Source: Fennellomyces sp. T-0311 (lineage: Eukaryota > Mucoromycota > Mucoromycetes > Mucorales > Lichtheimiaceae). Taken from it: a stretch of 64,000 nt of DNA. The DNA is taken from contig JALLLT010000006.1 of NCBI GenBank assembly GCA_025266875.1, forward strand, positions 310,001 through 374,000. The letters are read 5' to 3'. Positions 45,816-56,430 of the stretch are shown piece by piece (positions within the stretch are counted from its first letter, which is position 1; every line of letters begins with the position of its first letter). Below the pieces are notes generated by a model. The model did not search any database. It was given only the letters and a program-made list of their open reading frames with translations, and was not told the origin of the DNA. The position numbers were made by a program, and so were the translations under genes.

Positions 45816-48800
45816 TAGACCGCCTCAAACTCGGTCTATTTAATGCAACTGGTGTTGATCGCTCACCAGATGAAATTATCACATTTTGCAACGATCAAAA
45901 CATCGACATCATACTCCTCAACGAAACTTTCTTGACTCAAGGACGGTTCTATACTGACTGGTCTCAGTATCACAACTACGCAATTAGGCCCGACACGCGA
46001 CATCGGGGACAAGGGGGTATTTCGCTATTGGCACGGCCGGACCTCAATATGCATATACACCACCTACCGAACACAAACCGCTTTACGCTTTCTTTCCGCA
46101 TCGGTGTTTACACCTTCCACGGGCTATATCTCCCTCCGTCACTTGACCACAACTCATGCATAACGCTTCTGGACCAGCTCAATATCAACGATCGCACAAT
46201 CATCTTCGGCGATCTAAACGCTCGTTCTAAGCTAACCACAGGCGACCACTCCAACAATCAAAGGGGACTTAACGTCCTAGAACCGTGGCTAGTACGGCAT
46301 GGGCTTCATGTCTGGAATGGATCTTTAAGACGAGGACAACCAACTTTCCGAACAGCAGCGGGAACCAGTATCATTGACCTGTTCATATCAAGTGAGCAAG
46401 CCATCATCACTCCAAGTCTAACCATCTTTGATATGCACTCTCTGAACTCCCACCACCACCTCTGCACGTTCGCGTTCACACCAATCACCTCTTGGAGGCC
46501 CCTCCCGACACCCAATGCACCTCGTCAACAGTGGAAATTACAACGTCTGACCGACCCTGACGTTAGACGTCTGTATATCTCCAAGTTCGAGAGTAACACG
46601 CGCAGCATAAACGCACGTCTTGACGATTTATCGGATAGCGCCAAAATGATCCCCAAGAAGTCATTGATCGAGGAACTAGGCAACGACATCGCATCTTCGA
46701 TATATGATGCCCTTGACAGCAGCGTCACTCGCAGTACAAGTCGTCCGAAATCATGGAAATGGTTTTGGAATGAAGAGCTGCAATCGAAGGCAGATCAGCG
46801 AGAAGAGGCTTACCGGAAGTGGCGGCGCTCACCTGACAACATAGTCGTACGTGCACAGTACTGGAAAGCGTATACCAGCAAATGTGAGGAGTTCTCAAAG
46901 GAAATCAGCCGCACCAAGCGTCGTTCATGGAAGCAATTCTGCACTAAACTTGGAAACGCACCAATTGGAGATGCAAATGCTATCATCAAACGTATGAGAC
47001 GAAACCGACAGGCAAGCCACACCTTCTCACACCCTTCTGGTCCACGATTCGCTGCAGAGGTTATGGTGGACCACCTCTCACAAGTTTTTGGGGGAGAGAG
47101 GAACATCAAGAACCAGGGAACGTTCCTAAATACGAAGCAAGACGATGAAGTAGAACAGGACCCTTTTCCCGCAGCGCAAATCGCCCTTTACATCCGCAAA
47201 ATGGCGCCAAGGAAAGCTCCCGGGAATGACCACATCACTGGTGCGATGCTGAAGCCCATAGCGACTCCCCTGTCACACATTCTTAGCAAGTTCCTGACCG
47301 TGTGTTGGCATTGGTCCTATATTCCACTCTCATGGCGAACAGCAAACGTAGTACCAATCTACAAGAAGGGCAACCCGACAGAAGCTGGAAACTACAGACC
47401 AATAAGCTTGACTAGTGTGCTTCGGAAGCTACTCGAGAGGTGTCTGCTGCCTAAATTATTGGACGCCATGCCAGCCTTGGACATCGCCCAAGGTGGATTC
47501 CGACACAAACGTGGTGCTCTTGATCAGGCATTTGCCTTGAATATGCTCATAAGACAGTATCAACGACAGTACGGGGAGCCTCCGGTGCAAGCATTCCTGG
47601 ACATCAAGCAGGCATACGACAGCAGTTCGCGGGATTTAATATGGTCAACGTTGCAGGGAAACCTGTCGAGCGCTCTGTTCCATCTCCTGCGACATATGTT
47701 TGACGACGTACGGGTTGCGGTCATCTTACAGAATCATCAATCGCGATACATCCACCCATCACGTGGGGTTTTACAAGGGTCTATCCTAAGCCCCTTACTA
47801 TATGCAGTCTTCATCAACTCGTTACCACGTCGCCTTCGTATCCGCATGAACGCCCTTGGAAAAAACCCATTGATACTCCGAACAGTCCCGGTGCCATACA
47901 CACAGTCGGAAGCAGCCGTCCAGAACTTGCACTGCACTGGTGACAAGCAAGATCAAAATGCTCGCCCAGACACGAATCGAGTACTCATATCTGCATTGTT
48001 ATACGCAGACGACGTAGCACTAATAGGCTCTCCGCACGATATGGTACACCTACTGAAGATTGCGGAACTGCATTCCAAAGAGTATGGATATCAATGGCAT
48101 CCAGGCAAATGCGCGATCATTGAACCTCCACCTAGCTTGACCAGTAGCCAGGATCGACCCTCAAGGTACACAATCTACGGAACGCCGATCAACAAAGTCT
48201 CCAGCTTCCAATACCTCGGACTTCCATTTACGTGCCATGGTATCGACCTCGAACAACTAGTTAACCAACGTATCTCCAAGGCAACTGGCAATATGGCCCT
48301 GCTTCGTCAGCTTGGTATACACCAATATGGGATTGGACTTTGGCCAGCATTACGCACATATCGGTCATTTATCCGCCCAGTTCTCGAGTACGGTCTTGCT
48401 ATTGCAGCACTCACGGCGAAGCACATGGATAAGCTCGACCAAGCACAAAGCGGGTGTATCAAGATGGTACGAAACCGTAACAAATCGACACATACCCCAA
48501 CTATCGTGCCGATTGTTCTTGCCGACCTACCTTCCATGCACCTCCGCACACGCGCATTGCAACTCAAGTTTACTGCACGGCTTCAACAATTGCCAGTTTC
48601 CACCATGGCTCGAATGGTGGAGCTCTCGATTTTGAGGAATGGCAAGAAGCCAACGGATGAGCACTGGAGAAGGTTGACCTCGACCAATCCTCTCCATCAA
48701 GAATACCGCAAATTACAGAAAACGGAGGAACCACCGATGAACGCAGTTGAACAGGCTATCAGCAACAAACGAGACGAAGAATTCGAATCACGATCAAAGG

Positions 48801-49270
48801 CGTTTAAAACTATTCGTTGCCTTCGACCAACTCGGATGGTTGACCCGATACTATACCTACCGACAACAAGCAACGACCGACATCGACTCGTAAACTGGCG
48901 CATGCACTGGCTACCACCGTCATACAAGCCTCCGGATTGCCCATGCGGGGCAGCCAAGCCGAAAAGAGACCACTACAATGCCTGTCCAATTCTGGAAGCA
49001 CAACTGAACAAGCTATTGACAGCTTTTGGCGACATCTCCGATCTTCCTAATGGAATGCATCCGATCGACCATATTCTGAACTGTCTTCCACGATCCGATA
49101 TTGGTCTGACCAAAGGCAAGTGGAAGGCCTCCTGGCCAGCCCTACTAGAGGTGCTTCGCGAAATAGACTGCCTCATTCATCCAAACGTTGAGGACGAACA
49201 AGCCGATTCCACGATCACCAGGTCAACACCTCCAACGTCAACTGGCCCACCCCAGGAAACCAACGCATGA
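45812..49270 (+). CDS. LINE ORF2: APE endonuclease and reverse transcriptase
   Basis: An intact 1152-residue frame. Residues 1-230 form an apurinic-type endonuclease with LLNETF (catalytic Glu about 38), FGDLNARS (about 133), SIIDLF and the terminal SHHHL histidine motif. The reverse transcriptase spans about 440-800: NVVPIYKKGNPTEAGNYRPI, QAFLDIKQAYDS (first Asp, about 597), RGVLQGSILSPLLY and the catalytic YADDVALIG (about 730). A C-terminal CCHC knuckle follows (CPCGAAKPKRDHYNAC, about 1043). The enzyme nicks target DNA and primes cDNA on it. Overlap of the start with the ORF1 stop suggests translation by termination-reinitiation. No stops or frameshifts, and key residues are kept. Confidence 0.95.
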   Translation: MIDRLKLGLFNATGVDRSPDEIITFCNDQNIDIILLNETFLTQGRFYTDWSQYHNYAIRPDTRHRGQGGISLLARPDLNMHIHHLPNTNRFTLSFRIGVYTFHGLYLPPSLDHNSCITLLDQLNINDRTIIFGDLNARSKLTTGDHSNNQRGLNVLEPWLVRHGLHVWNGSLRRGQPTFRTAAGTSIIDLFISSEQAIITPSLTIFDMHSLNSHHHLCTFAFTPITSWRPLPTPNAPRQQWKLQRLTDPDVRRLYISKFESNTRSINARLDDLSDSAKMIPKKSLIEELGNDIASSIYDALDSSVTRSTSRPKSWKWFWNEELQSKADQREEAYRKWRRSPDNIVVRAQYWKAYTSKCEEFSKEISRTKRRSWKQFCTKLGNAPIGDANAIIKRMRRNRQASHTFSHPSGPRFAAEVMVDHLSQVFGGERNIKNQGTFLNTKQDDEVEQDPFPAAQIALYIRKMAPRKAPGNDHITGAMLKPIATPLSHILSKFLTVCWHWSYIPLSWRTANVVPIYKKGNPTEAGNYRPISLTSVLRKLLERCLLPKLLDAMPALDIAQGGFRHKRGALDQAFALNMLIRQYQRQYGEPPVQAFLDIKQAYDSSSRDLIWSTLQGNLSSALFHLLRHMFDDVRVAVILQNHQSRYIHPSRGVLQGSILSPLLYAVFINSLPRRLRIRMNALGKNPLILRTVPVPYTQSEAAVQNLHCTGDKQDQNARPDTNRVLISALLYADDVALIGSPHDMVHLLKIAELHSKEYGYQWHPGKCAIIEPPPSLTSSQDRPSRYTIYGTPINKVSSFQYLGLPFTCHGIDLEQLVNQRISKATGNMALLRQLGIHQYGIGLWPALRTYRSFIRPVLEYGLAIAALTAKHMDKLDQAQSGCIKMVRNRNKSTHTPTIVPIVLADLPSMHLRTRALQLKFTARLQQLPVSTMARMVELSILRNGKKPTDEHWRRLTSTNPLHQEYRKLQKTEEPPMNAVEQAISNKRDEEFESRSKAFKTIRCLRPTRMVDPILYLPTTSNDRHRLVNWRMHWLPPSYKPPDCPCGAAKPKRDHYNACPILEAQLNKLLTAFGDISDLPNGMHPIDHILNCLPRSDIGLTKGKWKASWPALLEVLREIDCLIHPNVEDEQADSTITRSTPPTSTGPPQETNA

Positions 49271-49507
49271 TGCGTGTGGCTCACAGGGCGAGCCAATTTC
49301 TCCATAATCAGCCAGCACAGCGGCCACACTCCTTTTGCTACACCGTCCGGCCTTTTTTCACCTCTAGTGAGGTTTTTTTTCAGGCACGGCACCTACACTC
49401 TATTTGTTTCTTTAATCCTTTTGTACCGCAAGGAAGTGATCATATGCCTATAGGCGCAGATCAAATATCTTCCCAATAAAATAATAACTTTTGACCTATA
49501 TAGCTTT

Positions 49508-52465
49508 ATTAGCACGCAGTAAGATTCGGATGGACATATATATATATATATGTTCAATCGATGTAAAACTCTCCTGGTGAAGAAACAACAAGTTTACCGC
49601 TAAAATACTAGAGAAGATTTGCCGTAGTATTGTGGAGCTTTACCGCACTTGAAGGTAATTTTAAGATATCCCGTTGATTTGCCGTCATTTAAAACCCGTA
49701 ATGAGAATCAAGCCTAATATCTTCCAGAAATAAAATTATACCTTTTGGACTAAAGAGATATCGAAAACTGATGGTGTAAAATTCAGACAAAGACTACGAC
49801 ACTCGTCGCACACCGCAAAAAATTTCGATGGTTAAAAGTGGTTACAGTGGTTAAACATAAGCTTTTTAACCACTTGTATTACCATTTTTAGCAACTCAAG
49901 CGGTTAAAAAGCTTATGTTTAACCACTTCAAAAAATCATTCACCAAAATGCACCAAAAATTATTTGCAGTGGCATTAGCATTGATTCTATTCTGATATGC
50001 TGTACGTGGTCAAATCTGTATGATATAACTGCATCTCAAAAATAACGTTGACGAAATGATCTAGACTTGGCGCTACGAAAGTCCAGAAATCCACATATGG
50101 CCTTATAGTATCGTTAGAAATGACGCTTCAGGTTTATTATTATGCTGTAATTCGCGATGAAAAGAAGTTTCCATGTAGAAATTTGCATAAGAGACATAAT
50201 CGGGATATCCTACTTTAACCCTTGGGGACACCTCATTCTACTTTTACACTAGCTCGGTTTCACAGGTGCTAACAAACTACATAACGATGTCATACATATT
50301 TAGATTTTCAGGTATCCGGTAGCTCATGAGCCATGCGAGTTCGTAGCGCGTTTATGAGATATTTTATAGCGTTTTATTTGACAATAGCGAGATCGTGTGC
50401 AAAAAAATGCTTAACAAGTATTCGTGACATAGATGAATTTGATAAGCGAAGCGTATGTACCAGTCCAGCTGTCCAAAGACACGTTAAAGTTGCTGACTGC
50501 CACTTCCATCAGTAATCTCGCCACAACGTCGATTTTCTGCTCTAGCAGTGATTCTGTTGTTATTATAAAGAAGATCACTGCCTAGTAAAGCTATAGTTTC
50601 ATATAAATGAAACATATCTTTATCTTAGGGTAAGCGGTTCTCTTTTTACTTGCCCCGATGAACGCTACATATCATTGGCAATGATTAAGTAATTATTACG
50701 TATGCTGGTACCGTTTGTGATGATATCTGTACTTTTTTATCATATCATTTCTTTATGGCCAAATACTGCCTACACACCCTCCTTAATTGCCGGTGTGTCC
50801 CATTAACTCATGCGTGCTGTTAGGGATTCATCCAATTGAAAGAGCTCTTCTTCGAGACACTACAAGATATAAATATGTATTGTGACGTGATGCAGCAGCT
50901 TGGTACCACAACTGTGGAACCATGTCCATGGAAAAATTTAACAGAGTGTCCTGGTTAGATCCTTTTGCGTAAATTAATAGCTATATGACAGAATGACAGA
51001 GCCCTTTCAAGGAAATAGAGTTAAAGTTACCAAGAAAGATAGCTTGGCAGCAACCCATTGGTAATCTAGAGTGATGCATGGGTTTTCATGCCACGTAGTT
51101 CGTTCTATTTGAGCAGGACTACAAGTCTTCCATAAATCGAGAAGTTATCTACATTTTAACTGCGTATTCGATCGAACGATGAGCATAATTGTTACCATTT
51201 GTACCAATCTGCCGAAGCTATCATGCGTACTCAAACATAAGCTACTAAGCTACGTAAAGCGTTTCCATTTTTATATCTCTGTACCGAGCGTCATCCATCA
51301 TTATAGTAACAATCGTTTGACAGTTGCAATAATTACTATTGCAGTACATGGTATCAATACCAAGCTTTCTAAAACATAGCACTTTTTCTGGTCACAGTGA
51401 TAGTGCTTTAACAATTTTGCCCGCAGATACTCTCGTGAAACGAAGCATCGAACAATAAGCGTACCAGCTATACTCTTTTGACGAATCGTTCAACTACATG
51501 TCAGCTGATTTTCTTGGTATGTACATCGGGTATAATTGAAGATGCATTAAAAAAATCCATGATCGGACGATCACATAGATTGGAGCATGATGAGAAGAAT
51601 AGTTTCTGCTAAATGGCGACTTCACAAATCATACAGATGAGAGAGGTATGCTAAACCCCGTCTTTGACTTAAGTATCTCCAATATACAATAGCGTTGGCC
51701 TGTGCGTTAGAATTCTTCTTTTGATATGCGTGCATGAAAAAAGTAAACGAACATGATATAAATCTGCATTCTTCTATATTACCGTACGTACGTTTAGTAG
51801 AGTAAGATCCTATGATCAGTTAGCGAAGTTAATAGCTCAGAATTATCCTAGCCGACGCTAGCCGTAACGATTCATAAGAATAGGCATTCTGTGTGGTTAT
51901 CCGTGGTGCAGCGATGCATCCTTAAAAAAGCATACATTCTGTATCCCTGTCCGTGTGCCAAATTATGTTATTCTGAAAGAGAAAGAGGGTTTGATCTGCA
52001 TCACTCTCCGTGATTTACGATTGATGAGAACGGGTTTCATGAGGATCGATTTCAGGTAGGGTAGACACGCCGTACAGAAAAGGCAAGATAATCGAGATGG
52101 TGTCAAAGAGCATATAACATCAGATAGTTTACATAATAGATACGTGAAGATGCTTATCACTTGTGACCTAATGGCTTAGAGCAAGTCATCATGACAACGG
52201 TAACGACGGCATTAAAACGGTGCATTCATCGCCAAGAGGTGTGGGGAAAGAAACTCTATCGTTCGTCTTTATCTAGATCATTGGATAAGTTTGGAACCGG
52301 AATCTATAATAAAAGTTTCGGAGTTGATCTTTTACCCCTCCCCATAGGCTCGCATATGGAAGCCACTACATAAAAGAAAACTGTGTAATTTAGGATGACA
52401 CAACGTTTATTTATTCTCAACTTTCTCCTTCCCTCCTCCTCTTTCAACAAAAATCTGCTGCAAAA
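49508..52465. other. Gene-free AT-rich region with hairpin
   Basis: No coding frame of note. A (TA)n run lies at 49536-49551 and a long hairpin at 49846-49927. The last about 80 bp before 52466 are pyrimidine-rich and look like the leader of panB. Confidence 0.5.
49846..49927. repeat. Long inverted repeat (31-bp arms)
   Basis: The left arm 49846-49876 and the right arm 49897-49927 are reverse complements with 30 of 31 bases matching; the first 26 pairs are perfect (AGTGGTTAAACATAAGC on the left). The loop is 20 nt. TGGTTAAA also occurs as a direct repeat just left of the structure (about 49829-49836). It would form a strong cruciform or RNA hairpin; no gene is attached. Confidence 0.9.
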
Positions 52466-53813
52466 ATGTCTTCTCTGCTGCGAACTCGATTGATGGCCAC
52501 CGTCATCCCATTGTCCAGGACCTTGATGACGGGCATGCGTCCCGCCATGGCCACTTTGCCCAAGGCTGCTGCGGCTACTCCCTGCCTTCGCTTTTACTCG
52601 AGTCCACCAATGGACTCCAAGCAGACCCCCGCACCAGGTAGGTTGTGTTACCATTCGGAGTTGATGCTTTGCCTGTTCTGTCAGCAGGGCCGTGGTAAAA
52701 TAAAAATACAAAGTATGCTAATCTCGCTACCAAAGCAAAACCCAAGGTCACGATCAAGACGATCAACCGCATGTTCAAGCATGGCGAACCGATCTCCATG
52801 ATGACGGCTCAAGACTACCCGTCGGGAATGATGGTTGAACGATCAGGAATTGACGTGTGTCTCGTGGGAGATTCACTTGCTATGGTTGCCCTGGGATATG
52901 ATTCCACAACGTCACTTACAGTTGAGGTATGACAAATCCCGGTTGTTGGAATGACCAGAGAGAGAGAGAGAGACTCATGCATGTGGTGGTTGGATAGGAA
53001 ATGCTGCACCATTGCCGGGCAGTGGCTCGAGGATCCAAGACCCCGTTCTTGGTAGCGGATCTGCCTTTCGGTAGCTATGAGGCAAGCCCGGTTGATGCGG
53101 TCAAGGTTGCACAACGATTTATTAAGGAAGGCAATGTTGAGGTAAATTCCATGACAAATCTATTCGTTCATTCCGGAAAAATTAAGGCTGCATTGCTATT
53201 TCCAGGCCGTGAAGCTCGAAGGCGGCGCCGAGATGAGCGAGCATATCAAGCGCATCACCAGCGTCGGTATTCCCGTCATGGGCCACATCGGATTGACCCC
53301 GCAACGCCAGTCGGCCCTGGGTGGATTCCGGGTCCAAGGCAAGACGTCAAAGCAGGCACAAAAGCTGCTTGAGGATGCATTGGCGCTGCAGAAGGCCGGT
53401 GTGTTTTCGATGGTTCTCGAAGCCATGCCTGCCGAGATAGCAGCTTACATTACCGATCAATTGCGTGTCCCTACGATTGGCATTGGAGCCGGCGTGGGCT
53501 GCTCCGGCCAGGTCTTGGTGATGAATGATATCATGGGACTGTTCGATCGCTTCGTGCCAAAGTGAGCTTTTGCGCTTACAAATAGCTTCCCGTTGACTAA
53601 GCATGTTTATATATGTATAGGTTCACTAAGCAGTACGCAAACTTGAACCAGATCATGACGGATGGGCTGAAGGAGTACCACGCCGATGTCAAGTCCCGCT
53701 CCTTCCCAGCGCAGCAACACACTTACCCCATCGACCCCCAACAGCTGGAGAAGTTCTGGCAAGCCGTCAACGCCAACAATGGCTCTGAGCAAAAGAAGGA
53801 GGCGACTGCCTAG
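52466..53813 (+). CDS. panB: Ketopantoate hydroxymethyltransferase (3-methyl-2-oxobutanoate hydroxymethyltransferase)
   Basis: Five exons (52466-52637, 52736-52926, 52998-53141, 53216-53571, 53621-53813) encode 351 residues. The first 55 residues are rich in Arg/Ser/Ala and lack acids ([20 protein letters not shown]), as in mitochondrial presequences. The enzyme body shows [31 protein letters not shown] (metal-binding Asp), [51 protein letters not shown] and TIGIGAG. It adds a hydroxymethyl group from methylene-THF to alpha-ketoisovalerate, making ketopantoate, the first committed step to pantothenate and CoA. Intron 1 ends at the AG before AKPKVT, which keeps the frame. It is the orthologue of yeast ECM31. 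Confidence 0.96.
52957..52973. repeat. (GA)n microsatellite in panB intron 2
   Basis: A GA dinucleotide run inside the second intron of panB. Confidence 0.7.
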
Positions 53814-53973
53814 AAAGATATTACCATCCTATTGTTCGCTTCTCTGGATTTTACCCTTCATCCCCCTCATTCTATTATCGATGACTTTATCCCAAACAAT
53901 AATGTAGATAAACCCTTAAATATATGATGTCTTTTTTTAATTTCTTGAGGCCGAAGTAAGCCTGCCGATCGCA

Positions 53974-55639
53974 TTATGCTGGTGTGAGTTGGGAAATGTA
54001 CATTGCCAGGTTGTCCTTTTGTGCCAGTATATCGCTACACGCACGGATCATCACCGTGATTGATGCAGGATCAGCAGGATTCAGCAGCGCATGGAACAAC
54101 TTCTGCCACAGATCACAGTGCCAATAGCGCTTGGGCCGTTCTTGGATCCTCCAGATGCTGTCGACCCATTTCACGGACATCTGTTTGCCAAACAAAAGCC
54201 AATGGGCAATATCCGCCACTCCATTGTAATCGATGGCTCGCGGTGGAAACGACTGACCCTGGCGAATGGCAGCTAAATCAGCCGGTCCAGGCGACCAGCC
54301 CGCCTTCAAGCGCACCTGCGATGGCAACAGAGTCAAATCCACCGAGCGTCCAAAGTCAATCAACACCAGATACTGCCTCTTCCATTGCTCATTGTCGTTA
54401 TCGAATTTCAGAGGCAAGCGACACGCTTCCAATGCCAACATGACGTTGTCGAGTTTGAGATCGCCGTGGATGATACCTGCACGATGGATCCCGTCCACTG
54501 CCTCCAGCAAACGCATCGTCATGAATATGGCAAGAGGCTCTGGCATGGCGTGCTTTCCGTGCTTGCGACGGTAGATGTTGAAACAATCGAGCAGCGTGCC
54601 TTGGTCAGCGTATTCCAAAACAAGAAAGCTCACGTTCTTGTAGACATGAATGGCATATGACTCAATAGAAAGCCTTGCTTTCTGTAGTCGACGGCTCAGC
54701 TGGCGTAGTATGTAAAATTCCCAAGGATTGGGCGGCGTCTCCACTTTGAGCGCATAACTGTGGTCCGCAGCACGCACCAGGTAAATGTGCGCCATGCCGC
54801 CCTGACCTAGATTGCGAATGACCTTGACTCTGCTGTTGAGATGGAAGTCGCGACCCGGCTGAAGACGACTTGATGTCTCGACGGCCGAAAAGTCATGGTA
54901 GCCAACGTAGGTGCTGAGCGGAGGCACCAAGCGGGCCAAGGTGTGGCGAAGAAAGACAGGGTCGTGTGGAATGCCCACGTGTGGATGGCCGTGGTCTGTG
55001 CTCGGAGGTGGCGGGGTATATTTTAGCCTCGTTTCCTCGGAACGCGAACCGAATGACGTTTCATGGTGTGAGTAATGTTGACGGGCCCGCAACTCCTCGA
55101 ATGAAACCTCTTCAGGCCCGCTGTAGCATTCCTGTATGACGGCCATCCGACGTTCCTGTCGCTGCATGGCTTCTTTGTCGCCTCCAACGTCCAGCTGGCG
55201 GCGGATATATTGCAGTGCAGCTTGTAGACGTGACAAGGGCTCGGCTCGCTTCTGGATACCCAGCATGACCAGCGCTTCTGCATCTTTCCACCTGATCGGG
55301 CATGTTGTGGGGTTAGACCAGCGTCATGCTGATGCGGCGCCCAACCTTATATTACCGGCCCTTCAGCTGTCCACAGTATTCGGCCACCTGCTCATAAAAG
55401 GCCCCCACGTACTCGCCAATGTGCTTCTCAAGCATATGGACGTACACCCAGTCCGGGTCTTTGAAGAAGGAGGCGTACTGCAGCCAAAGCCGGATGTATC
55501 GCGTGTCGTTGAGATACCGCCGATCATGCTCAAAGCGTCGCGTTGTGTCATGCAACAGGCCAAAGACCGATCGCTTGTCCTTCATGTGCTGCACGTCATG
55601 AGCCAGCCTCTCCAGAGGATCATCAATAACCCTATCCAT
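53974..55639 (-). CDS. BUB1: BUB1-type spindle-checkpoint kinase, compact form
   Basis: Two exons (55639-55356 and 55291-53974) encode 533 residues. The N-terminal part resembles the BUB1/MAD3 TPR region that binds the KNL1 scaffold (YLNDTRYIRLWLQYASFF, VYVHMLEKHIGEYVGAFYEQ, MLGIQKRAEPLSRLQ). The C-terminal kinase has a glycine loop (LGQGGMAHIYLV), Lys in SYALKVE, FLVLEYADQGTLLDCF, HGDLKLDNVML (HGD instead of HRD, as usual in BUB1) and LIDFGRSVDL. BUB1 phosphorylates histone H2A and recruits checkpoint proteins to kinetochores. Typical BUB1 is about 1,000 residues; here the middle that normally carries the GLEBS/BUB3-binding and CD1 motifs is very short. The 3' end faces panB with 160 bp between stops. 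Confidence 0.87.
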
Positions 55640-55925
55640 ATTGCCGATTGAAAAGTGGGGAAAAAAAGGGGAAAGCGCACTTCCTTTCTGGGCCCAAACT
55701 CCTTAAAAATTGCTAACAACAGGATTGCAGATTGTCAAAATAGTATGCGTGTTATTGATTTATTGTGTTATGCAGTCAATGTTTGTGGGAAAGAACAGAA
55801 AAAAAGAGAGAAATGATATAGAATGCCAAGACGGTCGTAGGGGAAGAAGGTTGGATATAGATCAAACGGAAATTAAGACGAGAACCAAGGGGAAGAGGAT
55901 AGCTGTGTGGTACTTTTCGAGTCGA

Positions 55926-56201
55926 TTACTTGCGGGAGGCCTCGACAAGGTCCTGGGGTCCAGTCATGTAGTCCCAGTTGCCCAGCTCTTGGCTATCCGA
56001 CGAGGCAGTGGTGGAAGTCTCAATACTTGAGGTTGAGGCGCGGCGGGCCTTGGAGGCGTCCTGCTTGGCCAGCAGTTTGGAGAAGTCTGACCAGGGAAGA
56101 TCCATGAAGCTGGAGTTCTTGGGCGTGACGATGCTGGGGTCCTCGTTGATGAGGTTGGGGACGGTCTTGATGTGTTGGAGAAGCTTGTAGCCAGGATCCA
56201 T
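55926..56201 (-). CDS. Small orphan protein, 91 residues
   Basis: An uninterrupted frame starting MDPGYKLLQHIKTVPNLINE and ending GNWDYMTGPQDLVEASRK. It has a Ser/Thr-rich middle (RRASTSSIETSTTASSDSQE) that includes a possible basophilic phosphorylation site (RRAS). No signal peptide or membrane segment is present. Third codon positions are clearly G/C-biased compared with flanking DNA, which supports real and strong expression. The upstream region has TATA-like and C-rich stress-type motifs. I do not recognise the family; function is unknown. Confidence 0.65.
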   Translation of the reverse strand: MDPGYKLLQHIKTVPNLINEDPSIVTPKNSSFMDLPWSDFSKLLAKQDASKARRASTSSIETSTTASSDSQELGNWDYMTGPQDLVEASRK

Positions 56202-56270
56202 TGTTAATAATAAAGTGAATTTAGAGATAAAGGTTGTTATCTTGAAAAACGAGCTGCGAATTTTGCGCCT

Positions 56271-56430
56271 TTTATATCCAAATCCATGGCGCCAGAATCT
56301 GGTTGGCCGGCTACCGTGGGAGACCCCACGCTAAAAATGGAAGCCACCACATGATGCAATCTGTTTCATACCTTTAGCCAGGTACCCCCAAAATCCGCCT
56401 TGTGATTGGACGTGAAAAAATTTTCCCCCT
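56271..56430 (-). promoter_or_regulatory. Promoter region of the small orphan gene
   Basis: On the minus strand, going away from the ATG at 56201, there is a TATAAA-like box (plus strand TTTATATCC, about 56271), an inverted CCAAT (ATTGG at about 56405) and C/G runs (CCCCCT, about 56425; GGGGGG just beyond) resembling stress-response AGGGG elements. Function is inferred from motif type and position. Confidence 0.4.

Larger units (their letters stand above)
44337..49496 (+). mobile_element. Complete non-LTR retrotransposon (LINE)
   Basis: The element has a 186-bp 5' leader, ORF1, ORF2 and a 3' untranslated region ending in AATAAAATAATAA plus about 10 bp. It is flanked by TATATAGCTTT at 44326-44336 and again at 49497-49507; GACC precedes both copies, with one extra A in the left copy, so the duplication may be up to 15-16 bp. 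Both ORFs are uninterrupted. The insertion therefore looks recent and the copy could be active. The ORFs are less AT-rich than the surroundings. The clade (Tad1, I or L1-like) cannot be fixed by eye. Confidence 0.9.
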
